A stretch of DNA of 64,000 bases from Solanum dulcamara (lineage: Eukaryota > Streptophyta > Magnoliopsida > Solanales > Solanaceae). The position numbers and the translations under genes are program-made. Where the stretch lies: the NCBI RefSeq assembly GCF_947179165.1, contig NC_077237.1, positions 88,078,341-88,142,340 of the forward strand, given 5' to 3'. Positions 24,113 through 35,112 of the stretch are shown here, piece after piece (position 1 is the first letter of the stretch; each line of letters opens with the position of its first letter). The notes beneath the pieces are model-generated. The model saw nothing but the letters and a program-made list of their open reading frames with translations, was not told the DNA's origin and made no database searches.

Positions 24113-27100
24113 TTAGTCATTTCTCCTCCTATTGTTTGTGGGAGGAGGGGGTTGCTCTGAGAGGATTTTCAGAACATTCACCAATGCCCGTAAACGATCC
24201 CAGATGTTCAAACCATAAAGAGTATGCACCAGAGATTCTTGGAACTCGAATCCATTCTCAGCAATAGGATACTGCAAAAGATGGGGTAAAATGTATTTAT
24301 AAGATATGAAATGTATGAATGACCGCATGATTTTTAGTAGATGAACAGCAACTCACCTGAATGGGTTTTGGTATCTTGGTTTTAATAAAAGGCCACCACC
24401 GGTCCTCCACAACCGACTTTACAAGACAGCAAGCTCGTAATCCTTCAATACCAGCAAATCTTCCAAATCCACTGTCTTTGACTCCACCAAATGGCAGGGA
24501 CTGCATATTATTGATCAGGAGAAAATGTTAGAAGGGTCCATTTTAAAACGAACAAGAAAAAAGGAGTGCTGCGGAGGAACAAAGGTCTTGGAAGGAAAAG
24601 CTGAGAGGTCCAAAATTGTAAACAAAAGGTTTTTTTTAGAGGATTAAACAATGCTGGGCAAAGCAACTGCTTAACCAAAACTTTAAGTCTTTTGAGGTAG
24701 TTGGTGTTTAGAAGATAGATTTCAAGGTTACACATGGCAATGCTTTAGGACCAAAGACAGGCCAGGGAAGGTCATGAGCATCAGGAGTTGAGAATGGGGG
24801 GTGAGTCATGAGGGGAAAGGGAGGGTAACTTCTGGCTGTGTTTTGCAACAGTTACTTCTGGCTGTAGAAGAGAGAAGGTAAGGAAGCTAACTTCTAGCTC
24901 GTCAAATTTGCAAATGCGGACATTTAAAGGCAGAAAGAGGATCTTTTTTGGTCTCCTTTGATATGAAGGTTAAGAAACAATAAGACCATGTGGGATCTGC
25001 ACAAAATTTTAAGTAGGACTGTTAGACTTGAGCAAAGGGATCCTTGTTACTGAAAATAGTTATAATGAAGGAAAAATTATGGCTATCAGTAATGGAGTTC
25101 TAAAGCAGATGCAACATGGTATTGTCTGAGGTTCACAAAATTGTCTCTAATTGTACTCATACCTCAATCATCATAGCAAATAGTCACATATAAGTATGCC
25201 AAACTCTTTGATAAAATGTCTCAAGAGCCTGATGCCTATAGGTACCTGACACATGTAATTTGATGCAAAGTCATTGACAGCAGCCACTCCACAATGCAAT
25301 TGTGAAGCTATCTGCCTAGCACGACGCTGACTGCCTGAAAATACAGCACAACCAAGCCCATAGCTTGAATCATTTGCAAGCTGAACAACTTCTTCATCAG
25401 AGCTGAATTTCATTATCGGTAATATTGGTCCAAAAGCCTGCGAGCAATTGCCTTATGGAGTTAACCATACCACCTTCATCTCAGTAGTAACTAAAAAGAT
25501 AATCTAACAACTTATGATACCTCTTCCTGCATCAGTTTCATTGTGTGATTTACATTTACAATCACAGTAGGAGGGAAGTACTGGTCAACAGCACCTTCGC
25601 CAATATTGCCTACACTTCCTCGAGCAACAATTTCAGCACCTTTGTCTAGGGCATCATTTACTAGGTATTGAAGCCTTTCAGAATGCTCTTGCATGCATAT
25701 GGCTCCCATGTCATACTTCTCGGACAGAGGAGGTCCCTACAATAAAATTCAGTTTCGAGTATATAAGAATTTTAGAAAATCAGACTACGCAAGCAAAATC
25801 ATCAATTTCAAAGTCATTAGCAAGAGAAAAAGTAGATTGCTGCTTAGGATTCAGGCAATTACTGTGTATTTATCTCTCAATTCTAGGCAAACTCATACTT
25901 CTACCGCTCACAATTATTAGCAAAACCAGAATTTTAGATAGGATCAGTAAGCCATTTAACTAAGAAGCCAAAAAGCCACTATGAGCAAAAATGCTACGTT
26001 TCATGAAGAATAAAGATCTTATAGTCCATCGAGTTAGTAATAGGCACAAATGAGAAAAGTTACTTACAGCAGTAACCGATTTCACAATTTTAACAACTTC
26101 AGCAACAAAAGAAGAGTAAACGTCCTTGTGAACATAAAAGCGTTCTGCGCCAGCACAATTCTGCCCGCTTGATTGGAGAGCTCCTCTAGCAGCAATTTGT
26201 GCAACCTGCATCAAATTTGATTAGTTCTTTAAAGACTCATAAGAAAAAGATATAGTTGAATGATCTTCTTTCTTTAACTTCTCATAGAGATATTTAAATG
26301 ATCTTCCTATCTTAGTTGAAAGCAATCAAATGTACTTGTGACCCCCAAAATGAAAGCAGACTGGAAAAATTTATACATGTGGCACATCAACATCTTCACA
26401 GACAATAAATGCGTCTTTTCCACCAAGCTCAAGGGTAACTGGTATCAGTGTATCTGAAGCCTTCCGCATAATCTGTAAAACAAAAAGTCAGAACATTAGA
26501 ATTAATAATTCAGCAGAAAAGAAAAGGAAAAAAAAAGTTAGCCAAAGTTATAAAGATGAAAATGGAAGTTAAGTCACTCCGTATCAGATCAGAAAATATA
26601 AGCATGTATTCTATGTTCAGGGAGAGCCTACCTTTTTACCCACACCAGGAGATCCAACAAATATAATTTTGTCGACAGAGGATACTAGTGCTTCTCCAGT
26701 TTCAGCAAAGCTGGTAATGAAATTTTAAAATTGTATGACAAATCAACCAAGAACAGAAAGGATAAATGATGTACAATGCATACCCTGTTATAACTTCTAC
26801 CAAGTTCTCAGGAGCTCCGACTGCAGCAAGAGCAGTTTGAATTATTCGCAGATAGAAACACCCGGACCAACTGGCATGTTCTGAGACCTAAGGTAACAAA
26901 GAGGTGATCTCGTCAAAAGTCAAAACCACAGTTTTTTAGCAGTTTGCAGATTTATATATGTGTATATATTTAAAGTTCAAGATCTGATAACTACATTTAA
27001 GCATGCTCATCTCAAATATTTTCCAATTGCATTCCATGTTACTAAAATTTTCTATCCATGAGCAAACAAGCAATGCAGTAAGTTGGAAAAGAAAAAAGCA

Positions 27101-30100
27101 GACCTTTATCACAATGCTGTTCCCTGAGAAGACTGCAGCCAACATTGGATTAAAGATATTGTGAAATGGGTAATTCCATGAAACAATAGCACCAACAACA
27201 CCAAGAGGAGAAAACTCCACTTTTGCAATCTTGTGAAGCATTGATCTCCCACATGAACTGCAAGCCACAACACACAACCATAAATTCCCTTTACCCCCTA
27301 GGTATCAAGGGCTGAAACCGTGTAAGTTATGAATCCACTATTTTATTGAAATGCAAGGAAGATAAACCATTTTGGCTTTTTCATAACATACCGGTATTCA
27401 GGCTTTAGCCACTTTTCACCCTCTGAAAGAAGCCAATGGATTTTTTCACATGTAGTCATAATTTCTCCCAAGGAGGCATCTACCATTGTTTTTCCAGTAT
27501 CACGCGAAGAGATACTAGCAAAAGTTGTTCAGAGAAATCATCCAACCCAGTCAAATGAAAATAGGAAGATAAGTAGCAGTTTAGTATGATTAAGAGGCAA
27601 TTCAAATGCAACTAACTCTTAAGACCAAAATTCAATGTTGTCATATGTGTGAGAGAGAGAAATTGGACAAACGGTCGGTTTTCATAATCATGAGATTCTT
27701 CTGTTACTTTTGTACTTGTTTATTTATGACAAGTGAGACTCTCTATTATATCATTAGTTGTGTTGCAAATTGTTGGGCAGAAAATTTTGAAGCAACCAAC
27801 ACTTGGAATAAGGTCACTGACATAAAGATCTGAACTCTAGGCAATAGCTTAATAGACTTCAGGTATCTCCTATCCAGTTTCATAGTATATGATTGTGACA
27901 CAAAATTATGCCCAATGGAACTGTTTAATCTCAAAATGCTTAGTACTCCAGCGCTCCTGTTTCCAAGCACTTTCAATCTATTGGAAGAAGAGTGTTCACG
28001 TCAGAGCTAGAAGAGTGGGAGGGAATGAAATAACAATAGCTGCTACTTCTGTCTATAGCTGTCTTCACCTATTGATTAAGCCCTTCAAAGGAATCTCTTT
28101 TATTTCTTCTTTCTAAAGACGAGGCTAAGCCAACTGCAAAAGTTGTCTCAACTATCAGTCTCTCCTGAAACATTTTACTGTGTAAACCATATTAGTGTAT
28201 AACTCAATAACTGAGAACATTTCATTTGGACGTCCAACAGTATTAGGTCATAATTTGTGTCTCTGTACATATAATGTTAAAAAAACACGCTCAACAATTA
28301 ACCAAAAGGATCTTAAGCATTTCAGTATCATTCATTCTGCTCCTTGGACATAATTTAATGTGTCAATACTGTTGGCAGTGTAAAATAGCAGTTTAAAATG
28401 ATAAGTGTCCTTACTTGCATATAAGGTCTTGATGTTCAATAATATACTTCAGAAGTATACGTAGAAACAGGCGTCTTTGCTTGAAGCTACTCTTTGCCCA
28501 TATCTTCTGAGCTTTCCTTGCCTGTACAACTCGCTCCTTAACCTGAGCATGATTTAGCTTGTTAATTGAATTTGGCTTGCATGTATATATCTCACAAAAG
28601 ACTGTTGGTGCTGGTTTTAGGGGAGAAGAACAAGGAAATTAATAAGATTGCAGATGTGAGCTGGAGAATGCTAAGGCAAACCACGGGGAACGTCGAATCA
28701 CTTTAACTATGATAAGGCTTACCCTGTTGCAAAAGTGTGGCAAGTAAGGATTGTTTTTTATGATGCTAATCTTAGCACCCTAGTTTTGTTTATTTATAAG
28801 AACAAACCTATCTTGAAGTTCATGTATACCTTTATCACGTAAAGGCTCTAATGATAATAAGTGGCAGCAAAGAGAAACAGTTAATTGAATGCCCCATCAA
28901 ATCCTGATAAGATTACTCAGTATCTTTATGCAAAACTTCATACAAGAATTTAAGATACTGAACCATGTAAAAAAGGGAATGAGGGAAAAGGAAAAGTTAG
29001 TCTAGTGCATGACAGGGGATCTTGACATTTAGTATAGAGGAACATAAATATCATATTTATATTAGAACAGAAATCTGACCTCATCAGGTTTCAGCGCCGG
29101 GAAATAACCCAGGTACTTCATTGTTGCGGGTTCATAGCACTGAACTTTGTCCGTATGCCTTCTCGAGGGAATCTAAATGAGCAAAATTCAGTGTGAGAAT
29201 ATACACATGTCACATTCTTTCACTTTACAGGATGAACCATATAAAGTTCCACAAAAAGTAAGAGAGCAAAGTCCATTTGAATAACTAAACGCACATGGAT
29301 ACTACAGTAAATCTCAAACTGTGTGATCGGACTTGTTCTCCTTGAGAGAAATGCTTTCTTGATTGTGTAAATGAGTTGGAAGTGGGAGGAACTACTCTCA
29401 GTAAGATGTTGAGTTGACAAATTACATAAAACTCATATTCTCGGATGGAAATGTTTTTGCAGTAATTTTAAGCGTTTGGTATCTCGAAGTCGAGACAATG
29501 TTTTGTCGAAAAAGTTATCTCCATTGAGAGAAGAAAATTGACTTCATAAACTTATGGATGGAACTCATTTTCTTTAATAAAATATCCCCATTCTTGCTAC
29601 ATATCTCTTGCATCAACCATCAATAAGGTATTTTTGTCAACCTTTAGATACCACCAAAACACAATCATCACATTATCTCTTTTCTTTTGTTTTGTTTAAT
29701 AAGGTTATGTCTGGGCCAGCTTGTGAACAACTTGGTTAATCCACCATATACTTTCTATCTTCTCACAAGTACTATACCATGTACTCAAGCTACCAAGGTT
29801 TAAATAGATAAGAATAATTCATTTAGTGTAGCTTATGTTGGGACTTCAATCTTGCTTCCCCAAGGTTGTCTCAACTGTTAGCTACGCCCTAGGGAGCAAT
29901 TCAATCCTCATACTCTATCTACCACCTTGTATGATATTATAGTAATAATAATATCACCTGCTTTTTTACTCAACTTGACATTGTAAAATGTTTCAAGTAA
30001 ATGATCTCTAAGTGTTAAAACACTTTCCACATATCTCTAATGAAAATTCAAATTGTTCTGTTCAGTAAATATCTATCACTAAGTGCCTCTTCATAAAGAA

Positions 30101-31228
30101 AAAGATACTACTAAAAAAGAGTTGATGAAATCCAACTAGTGAAATTCAACAAGACAGGCAGCCACATTTCTACCAAATCACGCCATGAAAAAGATTGCAA
30201 ATACAAAAATAAAAACAAAAAACAAAAGAAGCAAAAGGCAAATGGATACCATCTATAGTTCGAATCAACATCAAATAAAAGTACCAAAATTCCATCTAAG
30301 CAAGTAGGCATTTCATTCATTACTTACATAAATGTAGCTGTTGTCTTTAGTTTGATTCCCATCGTCCAACACTACAATACCAAAAACATCATTAAACAAC
30401 CAACACTATAATAGATTCAAAAATATCAACATTGTACTACCATAAGGAGTAAAAAAAGGTAATTAAATAATCTATCCCTCTCTTCCAATTTATATGACAC
30501 AGTTTGCTTTCCGAAATTCATACTATGTCAACTTTGACCATCATTTTTCATTTTAATATGTATTTTTCAACATATTGACATGAGAAGAATGTCAACTTAC
30601 ACTATTTGCGGTATAGCCTTTGAATATCCAAATTTTAAACCAATGTAGGACTCTAACCCACTCTAATACCCCTTCAAACCCAGGCCCAACCAGAGCGTGA
30701 ACCAAAAGACCAAACAATGATGGACCTGACTCTAATACTATGTAAAATATGACACTTAGGCTTAACTCCCCCAAGTCCATATAAACAAACCGCTTGTCCA
30801 TTCTCCAATACTCTAACCTATTCTAACAAATTCTAAAGTATTGAGTTAATATAATCTAATTTAGCTTCCAAATCCGCTTCAATGAGCTAAAAAGTGTCAC
30901 ATAAATTGGAACTAAATGAATAACTACAACAACATTCCAATAAGCAATGTGAAAGTACTTCAAACAGATAAATTCTAAATTATTGAGTTGATCTAATCTA
31001 ATTTAGCTTAGATAAGGTAAAAATGTCACATAAATTGGAATTAAATAACTAACTACAACATTTCAATAAGCAATGTGAAAAATACTTCAAACAGCAAAAT
31101 TCGTTTAGAGTCTTACCATCAGAAGTATCGACGTCAATAGAAGGAACATTGGAAGGAATGAGCATCAACAGTAATCTACAGATCGCAAATGCGAAAGCGA
31201 TAACAATCAGCGGCCACCAGAACGTCAT
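24113..31228 (-). CDS. ALDH22A1: Aldehyde dehydrogenase family 22 member A1
   Basis: Fourteen exons on the minus strand: 31117-31228, 30328-30371, 29080-29172, 28415-28542, 27392-27514, 27104-27257, 26784-26887, 26632-26710, 26377-26472, 26068-26205, 25521-25736, 25246-25437, 24357-24500, 24113-24271. The total is 1,782 nt (593 aa, near the family's usual ~596). The N-terminus [20 protein letters not shown] is a membrane or secretory anchor. The catalytic general base is Glu294 in LELGGKD, and the nucleophile is Cys328 in [13 protein letters not shown]. The spacing of 34 residues is standard for ALDHs. Other landmarks are [28 protein letters not shown] and [10 protein letters not shown]. Members oxidise aldehydes to acids with NAD(P)+, and family 22 is linked to stress tolerance. 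All introns are GT-AG. Intron 1 holds a local duplication (30830-31097). Confidence 0.95.
30830..31097. repeat. Two-copy ~130-bp tandem duplication in ALDH22A1 intron 1
   Basis: The block attctaaagtattgagtta...caataagcaatgtgaaa...acttcaaacag (about 30830-30967) recurs as attctaaattattgagttga...ataagcaatgtgaaaaatac (about 30970-31097). Between them lie gtcacataaattggaa in both copies. The start of the first copy is also similar to sequence near 30485-30550. Confidence 0.75.
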
Positions 31229-31732
31229 TGGAAGTTTCTAGAAGCTTCGAAGAAGAATAATTAGGGTTTTTCACACTATTCTGAAGGAAATCGCCATAGC
31301 CACAAGAGAGAAAATAGATTCTGAGTTCCTCGTAGACGTCGCTTTTTTCAGTCTTCTATTAAATATATAAAGATAAATTAGTGGCGGTCTAAAAGTCGAT
31401 TTGCAACACATTTTAAATATTGATAATTCTTTTATGGCTTGTTTGGATGGATGGTTATACATCGTTTCATTTATAAATTTTTAAGCTATACAAGTTAGCT
31501 GAACTAGTCCCGTGGATATAACACCCAGTGAAATTCACTAAGTGGAGTCTAGAAAAAGTAAAGTATAAGCAGACCTTATCATTATCGAGGCTTTTTTCGA
31601 AAGACTCTCAGCTCAAGTATCTCAAACATACCCGGTAGATATGTGTGTCAAAATTTTTTGAGTTGTTTTAACTACTCTAGAATTGGATATAAATGTATTT
31701 TTTAATTTGAATTCAGCTAACATTTATGATTT

Positions 31733-31922
31733 TCAATTTTGGGTGTGCACAAATACGCACTTAAATTTGTATGAAGTTGAACAAGTAGATACATGCATCC
31801 TACATGATAATTCAAGTGAAATATACTCGGACTGATTTGTATTATGCCATGTAGGATATGTGTGTCTACTTGTTCAGTTTTATACAAATTTAAATATCTA
31901 TTTGTGTACAACAAAAATTGTA
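31733..31922. mobile_element. Foldback MITE
   Basis: The left arm 31733-31812 (tgcacaaatacgcacttaaa, ttgtatgaagttgaacaagt, agatacatgcatcctacatg) is the inverse of the right arm 31845-31922 (catgtaggatatgtgtgtct, acttgttcagttttatacaa, atttaaatatctatttgtgt). Arms are about 80% complementary with a spacer of about 30 bp. Size and symmetry fit a foldback MITE. The superfamily is not clear because no convincing target-site duplication stands out. Confidence 0.7.
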
Positions 31923-32654
31923 GGGTATACCGTATACCTGTCAGCCAAGGCCTAGTTAAAGGATACACTAATTTTTTTATCATTTACCCTGAAAGTTGAT
32001 GTATCAAAAAACATGAATACACTTTTTTTTTGCACACAAATATTAAGTGTGTTTCTTCGATGTGCTTCAGTAATCACTATGTGTTAAATGATAGTTTTAT
32101 GCCACAAAATGTTTCGCGTTAGTTGGGTCCGGAGAAGAGTCACACTCAAGAGGTGTGATGTAGACTGTCTATCCTAATACATCCATTATTGACTATTTCT
32201 ACGACTCAAATTCATAACCTATAGATCAAAAACAACTTTATTGTTACTCCAAGTCACATATTTAGTAATCAGTAAATGTTGGGAAGATAAATATCAGTAA
32301 ACCAAAATTGCCAAAATCTAAGAATGTTTTTTTCTTTTGCTACTCAAATATTGTTGTAAAATATTCCTAGATTCTCATAAAAGTAATTAATACTAAGTTT
32401 TCTTTGTAACAATACTTTACTTTCTGACAAAACAATGCTTCTCTGAAAATGAAGTAAACAAATAATGACTTCTCCTACATGTTCATCTCATAAAAAAGAT
32501 ACAAGTTTCAACCATGTTAGACACATTTATAACACCTATCAATCATCAAATATTTCTATATTTTATGGTTTTGTCATCAACAGCATATTCTGATTGTCTC
32601 CCCTTAATATCATTGCTGCATTCATCTGGTAACCTTGTTTCACCCCTTACATCC

Positions 32655-32698
32655 TATAATCACCCCACCCCCCCCAACCTCCCCCACCCCGCCCCCTA
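32655..32698. repeat. C-rich tract
   Basis: caccccaccccccccaacct followed by cccccaccccgcccccta. The minus strand carries several G-runs and could form a G-quadruplex about 270 bp upstream of the DUF247 start codon. Confidence 0.6.
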
Positions 32699-32967
32699 GA
32701 CGTATAGCGGATTTGACAAAATCTACTGCGTCTAGCTCTGACTATAGATATGAATTGTGATTATGTGAAAAGTTGACACATTTATTAAGAAAAAGTAGAA
32801 TGTACTGATTCTGAATATTGAATTCGTCATTGCTTAGGGCGATTGTTGGAGGTGAAGTGGTACAAATTTGAGGTTTTTGAAATATTTCTCTTTTTTTTGC
32901 AGGGGTTTGGTTAATTCATTTGAAAAGTTTAATGAAGTAACGATTTTGGAGGGAGTCAATTCTACTC

Positions 32968-34242
32968 ATGTCTCAAGGAAAGATGAAGGAAGACGATATA
33001 TCTTACGCAAATGTCAAGAGAAATGATCATGTATTACTCGATATCGTGAAAGAAGAAGAAGAAGATCTTGTACAATCAATTGATGAAAAGATGAAAAATA
33101 TCTCAAGTTTTCATCGTATCAACAGAGTTCCTAAAGAACTTAGAAAGGGAAGTGAATATAGTTACTCTCCTAAATTAGTCTCAATAGGTCCTTTTCATCA
33201 TGGAGTTGATAATCTTAAAACCATGGAGGAATATAAGTGGTGTTATCTCAACACACTTGTTAGTAGAAAAACAATAAACACACAAACCATTTTAGAGAAT
33301 TGTGTGAAAACACTTAGAAATTTAGAGGATAAAGCAAGAAAATGCTATGGTGAAAACACAATTGATCAAATAGGAAGTAATGAGTTTGTCCAAATGATGT
33401 TACTTGATAGTGGTTTTCTCATTGAGGTCTTTATCAAGTTTGCTCTAAAGGGTTTTCGACGTAGAGATGACACTCTCTTTAGCAACTACGAGAAGTTTTA
33501 CCATCTGAGATGTGACTTGATTCTATTTGAAAACCAAATCCCATTTTTTATCCTTCACCAAATGTTTCACTTAGTTCCAATTCCTAAAGAATGTACTTAT
33601 TCCCTCATTCAACTTGCCTTACTCTTCTTTAGAAAATTGATTCCTGGAGAAGGACTTGTAACTATAGGGAAATTTGGTCCTAATGTTCACCATTTATTGG
33701 ACTTAATTCATCATTGTTATCTCCCAACAAGTCCACAAATTCACTCAAATGGAACAGAAAAACATATGTACAATGTACTACATCTTCATGATATAGGGAT
33801 CAAGTTCAAGAAAGCAATAAGTGATAGTGTCATGAATGTAAGATTCACCAAAGACAAAGTCTTGGAAATCCCATTATTGAAATTACACAACTACTCTGAG
33901 ATTTTATTCAAAAATATGGTGGCAATGGAGCAATGTGATACCTTTAAAAGTGGCACGAAGCACGTCACGTCTTATGTTTACCTCATGAAAAGTCTTGTAA
34001 GGTCTGCAGATGATGCAAGCTATTTGAGACAAAGGGAGATTTTGAATAGCAGTTTGTATAATGATGAAGAGATTTTTCAACTGATGCTGAGGCTTCATGT
34101 GGAGCACTTTGATGTCATGGATTTCTATTATAGTGGACTTTGTGAGAAAGTTGATGGTTACAAGAATAAAACTAAGTGGAAAGAATGCTGCCAGAAAATT
34201 AGCTATGTATATAAGAAGACTGCCAAAAGAATTTCATGCTAA
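32968..34242 (+). CDS. DUF247 (UPF0481) family protein, anchor missing
   Basis: An intronless ORF of 424 aa starting MSQGKMKEDDISYANVKRND. The DUF247 landmarks are INRVPKELRKG, YSPKLVSIGPFHHG, MEEYKWCYL, NEFVQMMLLDSGFLIE, DLILFENQIPFFIL, and late LVRSADDASYLRQREIL. The function of the family is not settled in general, and most members are plant-specific membrane-associated proteins. Typical members end in one hydrophobic helix. Here the protein stops at ...CQKISYVYKKTAKRISC with none. Translating in frame past the TAA gives a hydrophobic stretch (HFLLVVFVFLLQF), so the anchor may have been lost by a stop mutation, or the helix may be a chance reading of T-rich 3' sequence. The start at 32968 is the first ATG of the frame. 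Confidence 0.85.
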   Translation: MSQGKMKEDDISYANVKRNDHVLLDIVKEEEEDLVQSIDEKMKNISSFHRINRVPKELRKGSEYSYSPKLVSIGPFHHGVDNLKTMEEYKWCYLNTLVSRKTINTQTILENCVKTLRNLEDKARKCYGENTIDQIGSNEFVQMMLLDSGFLIEVFIKFALKGFRRRDDTLFSNYEKFYHLRCDLILFENQIPFFILHQMFHLVPIPKECTYSLIQLALLFFRKLIPGEGLVTIGKFGPNVHHLLDLIHHCYLPTSPQIHSNGTEKHMYNVLHLHDIGIKFKKAISDSVMNVRFTKDKVLEIPLLKLHNYSEILFKNMVAMEQCDTFKSGTKHVTSYVYLMKSLVRSADDASYLRQREILNSSLYNDEEIFQLMLRLHVEHFDVMDFYYSGLCEKVDGYKNKTKWKECCQKISYVYKKTAKRISC

Positions 34243-34439
34243 CATTTTCTCTTAGTAGTTTTTGTGTTTTTGCTGCAATTTTAGTTTCTTTATTTGCATT
34301 TTTACTGCACCATGCTTGAGATATTATTATATGGAAATTCCAAATTATATCTATCTATGTTTGTTTTTGTTACTGTATTTAAAGTCAAACCTCTCTCTTA
34401 CTACATCATGTGTTCATCTGAGTTTTTGTTGTGTCTTTT

Positions 34440-34568
34440 TTCTTGTTGTTGCTTCTGCTTGTTACTGTTGCGTCTTTTTCATCTTTCTTTCAACTGAGTT
34501 ACTGTTGCATCTATTTCATTTTTCATTCAACTGACTTACTGTTGCATCTTTTTCATCTTCTGTTCAGC
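34440..34568 (+). repeat. Three-copy ~44-bp tandem repeat 3' of DUF247 gene
   Basis: The unit ttactgttgcatctttttca followed by tctttctttcaactga recurs at about 34450, 34498 and 34538 with small changes. It lies about 200 bp past the stop codon, probably in or near the 3'UTR. Confidence 0.7.
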
Positions 34569-35112
34569 TAAAAATCTATCAGAAACAATCTTTCTAGTCT
34601 CTATCTACTCAAAGGTAAGTAAGAAACTGCATACTCTTCCCTCCCTAGACAATGGATTTTTTGTTGTTATAGCAAAATATTACTATAAAAAACATATAAT
34701 AATTCATAACATAACAAATGAAACTGGTTGTAAGAAAAACTTGAACATTATAGTAAAATGTTGTTAGATATGGAAGATTGCTATAGAGAAATCCAACTAT
34801 AATACTCTTTTACTTGAACAACATACATGTTTTTGAATATTAAGAACTGAGAAACCAGCCAATGTTGAACTGAAGTACTTTGCTTCATCTTAACATCTTC
34901 ACATCTCAGAAAAAGTACCATCTTTTATCTATACAAGAACACTATGAAAATACCAACTAGTAAATCATGTTTACACATTGGACAATCTATATAATCGATG
35001 TCACAATAGCAAAAGGATAAATATACTACATTTTTTCTGCATAAGTTGGCCGAAAGTGAAGTAAATTGCCAAACATATTGCCTGTCGAATTCCATAATTA
35101 CTGCTGGTAGAT

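Larger units (their letters stand above)
31229..32967. other. Divergent promoter region, ALDH22A1 / DUF247
   Basis: Non-coding. The ALDH22A1 side carries TTAGGGTTTTT at 31261-31271, about 35 bp upstream of its ATG. A foldback element occupies 31733-31922, and a C-rich tract lies at 32655-32698. No coding region with family resemblance is seen. Confidence 0.55.

Noticed and set aside
27606..28116. Two plus-strand ORFs inside the ALDH22A1 intron
   Set aside because: Short, no homology, and antisense to a long intron between exons 4 and 5.
34262..34534. Cysteine- and phenylalanine-rich ORFs of 90 and 67 aa after the DUF247 gene
   Set aside because: T-rich 3' flank with a short tandem repeat; no conserved motif, and the ORFs overlap in two frames.
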